Shown here: positions 12,901 through 25,900 of the stretch, piece by piece | Numbering within the stretch: position 1 is the stretch's first letter | Layout: each line of letters begins with the position of its first letter | Origin: Diprion similis | Lineage: Eukaryota; Arthropoda; Insecta; Hymenoptera; Diprionidae | Length of the DNA stretch: 64,000 bases | Direction of reading: 5' to 3' | NCBI RefSeq assembly: GCF_021155765.1 | Contig: NC_060112.1 | Location: 23,462,501-23,526,500 of the forward strand | Notes under the pieces: model-generated | The model's input: only the letters and a program-made list of their open reading frames with translations | Database searches by the model: none | Told to the model about the DNA's origin: nothing | Position numbers and translations under genes: made by a program

Positions 12901-15900
12901 ATCAACCACCTGGCGAGACGGAGTGTACACCGTGCGAGTGCTATGCCGTTGGAAGCTTTGGTCCCAGGTGTGATACGGAAACGGGACAGTGTAGGTGTCG
13001 CACCGGGGTGATCGGCAGGACCTGCACCGCTTGTCCGAATCCTTACGCGGAGGTTACGCATCGCGGGTGCGAAGTTATCTACGACGGGTGCCCCAGGTCA
13101 TATTCCGAGGGTCTCTGGTGGCCCAGAACTAAATTTGGCGTTACTGCGGTAGAGGATTGTCCCGGTACAGCGGAAGGAAGGTCGGCCAGGTCCTGCGACG
13201 ACACTCTCGGTGGCTGGCAGCCACCGGACTTGTTCAATTGCACTTCGGAAGCCTTTGTGGAGCTCAGACATCAGTTGGCGGCCATTGAGACTGACGGACT
13301 TTCCCTCAATACTTACGTTGCTATTAAAATGGCAGCCGATTTGCACAGGGCGATTAATGTCACCAAAGCCATGTTCGGTGCGGATATTTTAGTCGCCGAA
13401 TCGCTGCTTGTCACGCTGCTTAATTATGAAGAAAATCTTTCCGGCTTGAACCTGACGCACAGCCAGGACAAGGATTACATATCGCATCTGGTCGGGATAT
13501 CCGGGGCTATTCTTGAAGCTAAACACTTGGAAAATTGGGGCAGAATTGAGTCTCTGACTGGAGACAGTCCTGACAAGATCTTGGAGGCTATTAGCAAATA
13601 TTTAAAGACACTGACGGCCTCTCAGCACGACACTTTCACGAGTCCGTTCGAAGTGGTCGATCCTAACGTCGGTAAGTCGGTATCATCGCATATTTTGAAG
13701 AAATGGTAGATACACGCAGCGCTTGACCTATTTGTTAACAAGAAGACTTTTCTCTTTGTTTTCACTACAGTATTGGGCTTGGACATCGTAACTTCGGAAA
13801 GTTTGTTCGGATATGAAGCAGCAGATTACAAAGAGGACCCCACCCAATCAACGGCGCGACCAGGCGGGGCTGATCAAAAAGTAGTTTTACCTGATACCAC
13901 CAGCTTCTTGAGCTCTTTGACACACTTAGGGCCTTCAGTCAGTTTCCCAAAATACAATAATTACATGCAAGATCCCAACAAATTCGATCCGTATTCTAAA
14001 ATTCAAGTGCCATTAAATTTGCTTGGAATTAAACCACCTAATCAAGGCGAATTGAATGTCAAGAACAGCCTGAGCACAGGAAAAGCCGTCATAAGCTATG
14101 TCCAATATCGAGAAATGGGCGCATTGTTGCCTCAAAGGTGAGACAAAATGATTTTTCCGCCACATATTATTCATTCTTACAGAATTGTTATACCTTGACT
14201 TTGTATTGCGAATTCTAAATTATTTCCGGTTAGAGTCTTAGTCGTTTTGGCTAAATGCAGTTATGAGCTATATACTGCCGCTGTAACTCACACTTACGTG
14301 ACTTCCAGATTCGATGATTCGGTAGCAATGAGGTGGGGGGTAGAAATAGCAGTCGGATCCCCAGTCGTAACAGTATCAATCCTGGTTCCGAGTGCAAACG
14401 GGCACGAGTCTTTAACTGGAATTCCACTGCAGTCTCCCGTCCAAATCCGGCTTTGGCTCAGTGAGGATGATGGTTTTAAAACGAGAACCAATCCCCAATG
14501 TGTTCACTGGAGTACAGCAAGAGGGTAAGTCGCTTTATAAACTTTGAATTATTCCTCATCCTTATGCAATGGATATCGTTGAAAAAATTTTAATCTTCAT
14601 TACTGTACAGATACGGAGAATGGAGTCGAATGGGTTGCACAACCGAGATTGACGACACTATGCTGACGCCTGGTTCAATAATAAACTGTTCTTGCCTACA
14701 CCTGGCAACGTTTGCACTCTTGACCGACGTTCTAGATCTTGAATATGTACCTGAGCCGTCTCTGTTGGAAGACGTGACGAGTTACAGCGCGTTTGTTCTT
14801 GCGCTACCCCTTTTGCTGTCCACGTTGCTAATTCTCGCTCTGATACGTGGAGGTGGTACTAATTCGAACAGTATACATAAAAATCTCGTCCTATGTGTAT
14901 TCATAGCTGAGCTGCTATACCTGATTGCGTTGAAAGCTAGAAATCCGTTGGTCACAAACGAATTCCCGTGCAAGTTGACTGCTATCAGTCTACATTACGC
15001 CTGGCTCAGCACCTTTTCTTGGACTTTGGTAGACTCGGTACATCTCTATCGAATGTTGACCGAAATGCGCGACGTAAACCACGGGCAAATGAGATTTTAT
15101 TATACAATGGGGTATGGACTACCAGCTGTTATCGTTGGACTCACTGTCGGTGTACGAGCTGATCAATACGGAAATTTTTACTTGTAAGATACACCTTTCT
15201 TCTCTTCTATCTAGTCACTCGAGCATACGTTTCAATTTTAACGCTTTTTTCAGTTGCTGGCTGTCCATCTACGAGCCTGTTATTTGGGCTTTAATAGGAC
15301 CAGTCTGTGCTGCTGTTATAATAAACCTTTGCATCCTTGTAATGTCAGTTCGTGCTGCGTTCACATTGAAAGAACATATTATGGGTTTTGGAAACCTCAG
15401 GACACTGCTATGGCTGTCAATCGCCTCGCTACCATTACTTGGGACCGTTTGGTCTTTGGCAGTACTCAGTGCTTCGGAACAATCGCCAACTTTGTCTTAC
15501 TTACTGAGTATTGCTGTCCTGACTCATGCCGCTTTTAGTCTGATTGGATACTGTTTCATCAATGGAAGAGTTAGGCGGAACTTATATCTTAGTTTATTGC
15601 ATTGTTTTGGGAAAAAGTCGCCGCTCCTAGAAGGAAGCATTGGAAACGGAAGTAGCAGCCAAAATGTGAATGGACACTCGGTAGGTCCATAATTATCTCT
15701 TTTTTCGGTGTTTTAAGTAATTCCGAAACAACATTTTTCGCTAAACCAAGAAAAGCAATTCACAACAGTAGTTTTCAATGCATGCGCAAAATTTTTCAAC
15801 ATGACCCTTCTGAATACTGTGTAGCGATCAGCACTGGCATACTCGTCGGCCTATAGCGGAGCAGAATCAACATGCAGGAGAGTTCACGTTGGCGTATCAA

Positions 15901-17608
15901 CAAGCAGCACCACATCGCGAAGTACAAATAAGACTGGTTCAAGTCCATATCGAAGTGACACACATCTTAGACATACATCGACATCGACAAGCAACTATAA
16001 CAGCGATAGAGATCCTTATCTCTCATCCAGAAGTCACCATTCTACTCTGCATGCCAGACAAGGTCTGCTCTACAGTTTATACATTATACCGGCCAATCTG
16101 TTTGTTGATTTTTGTCTTGTCAATCTGGGATTGATGTCAAAGTTTTTTTTAACTATCATTGAAATTTTGTTCGACAGATCCACCCGAGACTCGCAGACAT
16201 CGCAGAGACTCTGAATCTGATTCGGACGGTTCGCAAGCTGATGGAGGAGGTCCTAGTTTGGACTTGGCTAGTTCGCATAGTAGTGACGATGAAGATGTTA
16301 CGTCTAGATCTCACAAGGATATGGGTGTTTCAACTCAGCAGTCGATAGCGCATAGCTATTTACCCAACATCCATAACAACCCAACCTCAGATCATTTGAA
16401 TATTCTCTGTTCAAATTCTGAACTTTTCCCAAACATCAAACCAATCTATGCACCCAGATGGAGCTCGCAACTGCCGGAAGCTTATTTACCGTCTAATGGT
16501 AGGCTGAATCGGTTCATTCAAAACATTGATTCAGCACTGTTTTTATGTTTCAATTCATTTTTATCGATACGCATTTCATTACAGTCGACGCACGTGGGAG
16601 TCAATGGTCAGGAGGCACGATATCGGACAATGAAATAGCCTCGAATAAAACTTCAAGTCCAAATCCGTTACCGTATCCAGAAATGAATTCACCGCAAAAG
16701 AACCATCCAGATGAGAATTACTCTGAGGGGGAAGAAAAACTTCACCATATTGGTGAAAAATATCTTTTTCCGTACACTGCAGAAGAAGATCATACCATCT
16801 CACCAACGCCTTACATGTTGCCTATGTCATCAAGGATCCTCGCCTCAAGCCTCAGTCATCATTCGCAGAATTCAAATCATGACAATTTGAGTGGATCGGA
16901 AAGGTATGGTAGCTTGAAGCGAGGTCAAAGCTTGCATGGTTCGCAGCACGACAATTTAAGTAGCTCAGAACGGTACGGCAGCCTAAAGAGAGGGAAGATT
17001 ACTCCTAGTGTTCTGGAAACTCCCGAATATATTTTACCGATGAGTGGAAGAATTTTGTCTAGCTCATTGACACACGACTTACAGCATAGCAACGAATTAG
17101 CCGCGCTAAGACAACAGCAGCAATATGAACAAACTATTACAGAGACCGAGTGAGTACTAGTTCATTCATTTTAATATCTAACAGTTATAAAAATATTAGA
17201 ATTATAAAACAATCTTAAAAAAATGCATGTCCTCCCTACTTATTCTCTGTTTTTGTAAAATATTATTCCTCACCAGTTTTCCTACCAATTGACTAATTTC
17301 TATTACCGTAAACACTGGGTACTTAGAAATCATTAATGATTTAGTGATAACTGATATCAATGCTAACTTGATCTTTGAAAAGGTGGCGTTGGAACATTTT
17401 AAAATAATGATATACCTACTTTCTCTCCCTGCTTGCTGTGGGTGCTTTGGAAACCAGTGAGGAGGTGAGCGGACTATTAAAATATCTCAATCTCCATGAG
17501 TCTGTATCTAGTAGAATACTCACTATTGTTTTTGAGTTCAGATCAGATAGGAAAAATTAATTGAAATGGTATTTCAGGAAGGATACTAACGAGGAGACGT
17601 CAGTCTGA
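6918..17608 (+). CDS. stan: Starry night / Flamingo: seven-pass planar polarity cadherin
   Basis: Coding exons are 6918-13671, 13771-14137, 14234-14524, 14611-15183, 15254-15680, 15825-16062, 16178-16498, 16585-17149 and 17578-17608. They join in phase to 9567 nt (3188 residues), near the size of CELSR-family proteins. Order: signal peptide (1-20); nine cadherin repeats (about 257-1225, eight marked by DxNDNxP-type linkers, the ninth degenerate); EGF (about 1324 on); laminin-G 1 (about 1470-1640); EGF; laminin-G 2 (about 1708-1870); EGF; laminin-EGF (about 1955-2048); HormR (about 2058-2120); GAIN/GPS (Cys2497, Cys2499); seven membrane helices (about 2530-2775); a 410-residue tail with a Ser/Asp-rich block (SSHSSDDED). 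Family members bind homophilically at cell junctions and act in planar polarity and dendrite or axon growth. Oddities: the GPS reads HLA, not HL-S/T; the donor at 16063 (gtctgc) is weak; the C-terminus ETSV fits a class I PDZ ligand. The start is the first ATG with a signal peptide. Confidence 0.96.
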
Positions 17609-18610
17609 CAATCCCTGACTACACAACTACCGTACAAAAGAATAATTTTAGCCATTTATTTAATAAAGCAGATGGACTTTTGTGTATATTTTATGCAGCT
17701 GCCATGACTGTATTTAAAAATCTAGCCATATTAATTAGCGTATATGTGTGAGTGCCTGTTAATCATAATCTGTCATAACTTAAAAATAATTTAGCTTTGA
17801 ATTATCGATTCTACGTAACTGGATTTGTCGGCAATTGTCTTAATAATTGTTACGTTTTGTATTCTTGCAATTATTGCTGTCATTATGACGACAATCGCCG
17901 GGACTGAACATCCGGTAAAATGATCTCTAGCTCATTTTTCATTCACGTATTTAACACGAAAATCATTTCTTGCGTACCTTAAGTATTTCTCTATACACAT
18001 TACTGTGCAATGTATACATTCCACGTAGTTTTACTTTACTACTTTTTTGGTATATTACTATTGTTTTTTTTCTCCACGCCAATGTAATTCTTAAGACGAG
18101 ACATAATATTATATGATAATACTCAAGTTTTGTATATATTTATATCGAGAAACATGAAGAATATACATAATTTATATACCCGTACTGTAATTGTTATATG
18201 GTATTTATATCCTTCACACCATTTCATCTCTGAAAATGAATACAATTCTGTTTATATTCTAATATAAAGATTGTGCAGATTGAGAAACGGCAAATTCCCG
18301 AAGACGAACCGTCGGGCATCGCGCAAATTCGTATGATATTTAAAATTGTAATGCAGATAATGAACGAAGCATAGCGCCATTAGCATAATCATATCGGAGT
18401 ATTTAATCTAGAAAACTCGCAATCCACATCAGTGGTTCCGATATTGCAAAATCCTTCATCTTCCCTCTAAACTCATTCTATTTTTCAGTGTCTCATTTCT
18501 ATAGATTGATTGATAGTATAGATTTCTACAGATTGATTGTGAATAGATCGTGAGGCGAAAAAGTATAACAAACTTCGGTACATGAACTATTCAATAAATT
18601 TGTGGAAGAT
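17609..18610 (+). other. stan 3'UTR (AT-rich)
   Basis: No coding frame is seen after the TGA at 17606-17608. Two AATAAA hexamers are plausible: 17662-17667, which would give a very short UTR, and 18593-18598, about 1 kb downstream. The second lies just before the region where the opposing DOCK transcript should end. Which one is used cannot be decided from sequence. Confidence 0.4.
18593..18598 (+). terminator. Candidate distal polyA signal of stan
   Basis: An AATAAA lies about 985 bp after the stan stop codon, and 58 bp before the opposing TTTATT (AATAAA on the minus strand) that could serve DOCK. The position suits the end of a convergent gene pair. Confidence 0.35.
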
Positions 18611-18655
18611 TATTAGGAATTCGAAATCATAAATCAATATTGTTGAAAAATGACT

Positions 18656-18661
18656 TTTATT
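18656..18661 (-). terminator. Candidate polyA signal of the DOCK gene
   Basis: On the minus strand this reads AATAAA, about 1.25 kb downstream of the DOCK stop codon at 19907-19909. The interval 18662-19906 has no credible exon on either strand and is best read as the DOCK 3'UTR. Other TTTATT hexamers exist in this AT-rich stretch, so the exact site is uncertain. Confidence 0.3.
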
Positions 18662-19906
18662 CTTATGGAAAATATAAATAAATTACAAAATATAGTTAGA
18701 TTGATACTCGGAAGAGCGTTGTCTTTAAAGTAAAATTCTTGCGGGTTCCAACACCTGAATCTGTTTTTAGTTTGATAGAAACTCATCAATGACTTACCAT
18801 TACTATGGAATATATCTCACCAGATTAAGATGCAGCGGCCTACTTCTCAATCGAAAATAGTTACCAACCAAATATTTATTCACAACATATTGAACTCATA
18901 AGTCAGCTCAGGTATCCGTACACTCTGCGTAAAATACAATTGTCTAATTACAAAATGTATAAAAAGAAAATTTATATTCTTTTCGATCGTCTTAGTCTAT
19001 GGTATTTCACCAGATTGTGGAGTTGGTGCAAATTCATTAGAATATTCCGAGCACATTTTTACAGTTGTCTATCAAGTTGTGTTACAATAATTGTAGTTGA
19101 TGTATTATAGGCAAGAGTGTATGAGTGATACCTTTGTGTACAAACAATTGGTTGGTAACTTGATAATGTACGTCTAGCTGGAAGGATTGCTTGTGCATAT
19201 AAGGTCACAAATCTTTCCCGTATTATAACTGAGCAGATCTACCATCGATAAAGTACAAATATATGGGCGTGAGTGGGTCAAATCAAATACCTCAAACTTT
19301 GATCAATAGATGAATCTCGTTTAGATTGTGACATATTCTGTTATGGCTAAATTGACTGGTGATGCGCGAATCCTTAATTATAGCAATAATATTATTAATA
19401 ATAATCTATTTTGTTTTCAATTTCGGTTTCAGTTGAACGAAAGCATCAGTCCCAGTAATACATCGGGCTTAAACAGCTTTGGTTAGCAATAAAAAGATTT
19501 GATATCAATTTTTAATAATTTTGGTTAAATAGACTTAACGACTCTTCAATGCAGGAATAAATATAAGCAATACACATGCATAATTATATAGATACATATG
19601 TTTCAAAATATTTTCAGTCTTAAACTGCACAGATAAGACTACCGCGTTTCAATCATATATTTATATAGCGCGTTTCCAATGGTAAAGTAATCAGCACAAA
19701 TTATTGACTAAACATAACCGAGTTGATCGAATTAGGAAAACTTTAAGCACCTAATATCAATAATAATTATGATTATGCGATATTTATTTTTGTGTTTTCA
19801 AAGTCTAATTTAATAATTAAGCTGATTTTCAATTTTGTCTTTTTTCTTGTCTTTTGGACTCCCGCACACCGCTACTAAATACTAAGAGACTAGCGTAATA
19901 TCATTG

Positions 19907-22900
19907 CTAAACACTACTCTCTGTATCAGAAGCTACAGAAAGTGTTTGCAACTTGGGTACTGTGTAGTTTTCAGTGTGGCCAGATATCTGGGAACGACTC
20001 GTGACCCTTTCCAAAGTTGACGGAGCTGATGGAGTGTCTTGATGTGCTTTAGGAGGTATAGGCGGTGGACTTATCTGAAAAAAATTGGAAGGCTCTGTAA
20101 TATCGAATGACAAAAACAGAGGAGCACTAAATAGAAGGTATACTATTTCACACCAAACAACTTACCTCTTGGAAGCTACTTTGAAAAGTATGCGAGCTTT
20201 GGAATGTGCTATTAGAAAAATTAGTTAGTGAAACGTTCAGAGCGTTTATCACAGTAGGTGGAGAAATGTTCATAACATCATTGCACCTTGCCCTGGGCTC
20301 AAAATCCTCGTAGCTTAGGTTATTCAGATTTGTTAGGTGAGATTGGAAGTCCGAAAGGCTGGCCGTCGAAATACCGCTATCTCTCAGGTCATTAGGGTCG
20401 CTCTGCTGTTCCGTATCGTCCTCCGTATACCAATCCGATGTACGTTTGTGTGTAAGACGCTTGGGTGGAGCAGGTGGACCGACGGAACTTGTATTCGATT
20501 CTCTCTTATCTGGAGCTAAAAGAGTTACGAATTACAGCAAACACGTAATCATTGGAGAAAATCATTTTTAGGTCTAAAACACATCAACGTAGTGTCTAAT
20601 TTCACTTACTGCAACCTCTGGGTGGCAACGGCGGAGCTGGTTCAGGTCCCGGTTCACTCCACGAGTTCCTCATACTAGTCTGATCACTTCCATCCGTTGG
20701 TGTTGGCAAAGAATGTCTCAGAGGTAACTTTGGGCTGATGGGTTTACTCAGAGATCTTTGATGGGTCGGTCTTGGCGGGGTGGTTCCATAGCCCACAGAA
20801 CGTGGTCTCACTTCTCTTTGCGGAATCGGAGGTGGAGCGCCATCAACTCTGGTGTAAAATCCTTCGTCTTCCATCTGCCCTTCACTGTCCGTGTGAGATA
20901 TTCTGGAACCAGCTGTTTCCAGAGTAGCAGGACGCTGCTTCTCATTTGTTGGCAATGGCGGTAATGGTGAACTGAAGTATTTAAATGAAGTCATATAAAT
21001 ACTGCAGATTGTAAGGATAACATTGTGAAAGGTTCGTTACATCTTCAACAGAACTGGTTTTATCAGAAATACAAAACTCACTTGATGATGCTGTCTTGGT
21101 GCATCGTTCTCTGCCTTGCCAAAGGTCCCAAGCCTTGTTTCAATTGAGTAAATCTCTCGATCAGTCTTTTATGCAAAGGTTGTACACCGGCAGGAGCGAG
21201 TTGCCCGTGCAAGAGTAGACCTGATTCCAGAACGCTCATTTGATCGAGAATCAAACTTCTTAGACGGTTTACATGGGGAATAGCATCCTGGTTTTGCCTC
21301 GAGAATTCTGGCGTCAAAAATGCTTCCTCATATTTCGTTATTCCACCCATAACATTGGCATCAATTATTCCCTGTAGCCTCATGCTAAACGGATTGATAT
21401 TTCTGTGGGGTTCTGCCGTATACTGGGCAACAAGTTTTCGCAATTCACGTTCCACAGATTGCATTGTCTCGCAGGCAAATTGTACTGGAGCGAGAAGCTC
21501 GGTTCTTTTTTCTATCACTTCGAACCATCTAAGTATGCCAGGAAGTTTTGCTTCTGTCGTTAGCAATGTCCGTTCGATCCACAAAGATTTGAACTCGTTT
21601 TCCCTATCAACTGGACCTCGATGCAGAGGACGATCGAACGTGAATTTTCGAACGTCGTTCACCAAGTAAAATGCCACTATTCTCTCGGGAACTTCCGTCA
21701 TACCGTAACCAAGGCTTCCCTCCTCTGGTATTGGCTTAACATTGCAGATTTGAATAACTAGAATTGTGTTACAGGATTTTAGAGAAGAATACTTGTACTA
21801 CATGATCAGAAATTATTAAATTGAGAATTTTCACGGGATATAATATACTCAGTAAACTCACATTGGCCCTCGGAAGAAATAATAGTTTCGTCGGGTGGTG
21901 AATTCTTCATCAGAATTTGTGCGCTTGGAAATTCAGTTTGCAATCGTTGAGTAAAGGCGCCAATCCTCTCGTACTCCAGACCTCGATAAATGAATAGTTT
22001 GTTCTAAGATACAAAAAAAAGCAATAATTAGGTACTGGAATTTTTAAATATACTCAGGTTTGCAATTCTGCTGAAATTTTGTTATTAGAAATAACAAACG
22101 TACCCTGACGAATAGCGGAAAGCTTAGTCCATAGAAGCCTACTCTGAAGTACTCTGGCTCTGGTCTCAGTTGTGTAAGAATATTATCCAAGAATCTTGCC
22201 TGGGTTCTTAATATGTGACTAAGCTTAGCGTAATCGTATAATCTCGATTCATATAACACAGCCAATTCTTTGCACAGGGGTATTCCTTTCTCCCAACATT
22301 TGCCTCTATCGAAATAATGAATTATCTGGTGATAGAGCAATTCTTTCCTTTGCCATTCTGGCTGCTGAGGATGTGCGTGATCAGGTGGTAACATTGTTGC
22401 GCCCCATCCTAGCTGATCAGCGTATAATTTCATCGTAAAGCCGGCTTCTGTATAGTTTTCAGCTGCCAGATGCAAGTCATGAAGTTTATAGATGTAGCGT
22501 AGATACATTTCCTTTCGATTGAATTCGTTTTTGTAAAAGTTCTGGATGAAACACAGAAATATACCCATTTTTGTTATTCAATAAGTGTGTTGAAGGTAAC
22601 ACAAACTCGTGTGTCAAAAGACAAGCGAACACAAAGAGAACTTGAGGAATGTTCCAGTAAGTTTTATGATGCAAGACTTTCTGTAAAACATCATGTGTCT
22701 AACGCTTGAATATGATTTGCAGTTGGTATATTTAGCACCCTTTAAGCCACTGCAGTGCTACAAGTAGCAAATTAACAAACAGCATAATGACATTAACACA
22801 TTGCCAATTAATAATAGATTGATTTTATAGTCATCTGTTACTTGAACTGGACGTATGTTACTTAAGTACCTAAACTTAGTTTGAGTGTGAGAACGTTGCA

Positions 22901-25900
22901 TCTTTATCGAACCAACTGTAAACATATTTTTAAAGGATCAATTACACCTACCAATAAATTGACGGTGCAAGACATTCGCTTATCTCTGTTCTCATCGCCT
23001 TGAATAACGCTTCTGTAATCTAGCAATCTTTCCAGCAATCGTGTTACAGACGTGATAAATGCTGTACCACTGTCTTTCCACGTTGGATCTTCGGACTGAA
23101 CTCTATCCAGCAATCTGAAAATTTGTTCAACAAAAACAAGTCAGTATATTCAAATGTATGCTATCATTGCACAGTCAAGTAACGAGCATAATTTTCTCAT
23201 ATGATACACAAACTTACACGGCACTGAGGTGCTCCCTATAGCAGCATGGAATTAAGCATTACACGTTATTCAAAATTAATTTAGCAGCAATGACACAAAT
23301 TATATAAATCTCTATGTTTGGAGTTAAAGATTGTTTGTTTCTGTAACATATACTTACATGGTATTGAATAACTGTCGATATTCGTCGTCACCCTTGTTCT
23401 CGCTGATTAGAATGTCGAGTTTATCGATTAATTCTGATTCGACAGATTTAAAACTGCCTCTAGCGCGCTGTTCACATTCCATCATATCGAAAAATATGTG
23501 TAAAGTTGCTTTTCTCAGCTCGCTCTCCGGCACTAGAGTAACTTCTAGAAACGGTCCCACCATTCCAGGAATAAAGTCCAATTTTCGTTCACCCAAATGC
23601 GACCACATGGATAGTATTTGAAATCCCATCAAAACTCTCATGTCACCGTATTTCTCAACAACCTTTTCCCTCTTGACTTCAGAGAATTGTTCCAGCTGAA
23701 GCGACGGTTGGGTCAAATAGGCCACAGCCAAATTGAAATAGGTCAACCAGAGCTGAGAGTCAAAGCTGCCGTGTAAAAATCTGAAGGCCAACGGTTGCGC
23801 CAGCTCTTGCAACGACCTCAAAATGATGTTATTTGCTTGCATTCTGATCACTAACCAATCAGGAGGGAATATTTCTTGTCTGACCAAGTCTCTGAAGACT
23901 AGAAACACTCTTAAAAGAAAATCTTTCAATGGTTTTCGCTCACCGCTGTGGGTCAATTCTTCCCACAGTCTTGAATAGTGATACTCATCGAGGAGCTGAA
24001 GAAGACCAATTAAACAACCGACAAGACATCCCAAATTGGGACAGCTAGAATCAATCACGATCAAAATCGTTTGAATCAAGATATCCAATGTCGAAAGACA
24101 CAGAGTCTCAACGTCATGGTGTATGCAATTGTTAACTTTGTTTGTATCGTGTGCTCGTTTATAGAGGAAGCTGAGAAGCTCCCCTAAAATGTCCGTGCAA
24201 GCTCTGAGTTCCTCTCTTCTGGCCAAGTGTACCCTTAGATGTCTGCAAATTGTGGTCAATAATAAATTTCTGCTCTCATCATCTTGGAATAGCTGAGATG
24301 TGACAATATTTTTTATGGCCGTGAGTTTAGACCGCATTAACTCTGGTGGTGGTTCTCGCGGCAGCGAATCAAGCATTTGACATGTTAGTCTGGCCACTTC
24401 TAGAACCGGTAAAACGGCAACAAGTTGTTCAAAAACTGCCGAAATTGAGAGAAGCAGAGCCACTTGCGACAAAAGTACAACGTCAGATGATATACTCAGC
24501 ATTTTATTCAGCGCCGCAAACACACAGTATAAATCTCGCTTGAAGCTGTCTTCGTATTGACCCGCGGTTGCTCTCGAGAACAGCAAACGGCTTTGGATAA
24601 TAAATTTGAATATGTATTCCAGAGATCTAAAACACTTCATAATCGGTTCTTGTTTCTCAGCAGCAGTCACCCAGTCAGCGCAGTGCTGCACACTGCTCAA
24701 TAGCCCTTTGTAAACTAAAGCGGCTGCAAAATGACCTGATATGTAGGCATCCATGACAGGTTTGAAGTGCTCAAACTTTGGATCCTCTAACAGACTGAAT
24801 ATCGAAACAAGGACTTGAAATACCAAGCCGGAGTGAGCCGTCGAGTTTCCATCTTCTGTATGGAACATGGAAAACAATGCGTCCAGTATATCTTGAAGAA
24901 ATTTAACCAACTCCTCGCCCCCTAATCTCAATACTCTTCCTAAGGCTTCCGATATTCTTTCCGGATGCTCTTTCCACTGTAGAAGACTTAGCAGGTCAAC
25001 ATTTTGTGTTAGTTTTGTACTGCAGAGTAAAGAGTGCACAAATACTGCCTCTTTGTGCGATCTCGTGAATGGCGGTGTGCCTGCAATATGAATATTATCT
25101 GCAATTATTAATGCCGTAGGACGATAAGATTCAGGAAGAACTTCTCAGATTCAACGCTATGCGAATTTTGAATAAAACCAGTACTCAATGGGGTTGAACG
25201 TTACCAAAGTCACATTATGTCAAATGTACTGGCAATTGCTCGGTAGTGAGTGAAATATGGTATTACAATAGATAATAGTTACCTGGAGAATTAGGTTCTC
25301 GAGCGCTACTTGGTAACGACAGATAACTGAGAGTGTCCAGCTTCGCGCGATCTTCACACTTATAGATGTAGAGTTCATGCTGACCATCTTGCAGTGTGGC
25401 TCCACCCGGTTCCATCAAACGAACAAACGCAAACCCAAACAACTTCTTGTCGTTCTTTTCACGGGCTAAACGACAAAATACAGAGAAAATATGATTGTTG
25501 TACTAGTGCTGTTCGAGTCAACAAAAAACTTTTCAAGAAATTTAACTAATATCGAAATTATAAGCGACAGGGAATACAATAGGATCCTTTATCGTTATAC
25601 TCACTGGAACAGTGTCTGAATTCTAATCGTACGTGACTGCCGTAAAATTTATCGATTGGAATTGCAAGCCGGATTGTTTCAGCCCATGATGGACTATTGT
25701 AGTGATAGATAACAAGACTTTGGTATTCCGAACTCGCGTCCATGCCAGCTGCTCCGAATAAACAACCTTCCAAGGGCTGGCCTTCCGCGTCCAGCATTAA
25801 TATGGTCACCTAGAATTGAAACAGTTCAGTTTAGTAAAATTCGTACGAAATGTAGAGAGAAAATTATACAATATATCGTAGGTATGTGTGAGCCTAGCAC

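Noticed and set aside
12480..13061. 193-codon open frame antisense to the stan EGF region
   Set aside because: It is complementary to exonic sequence with a clear EGF/laminin-EGF cysteine pattern on the plus strand.
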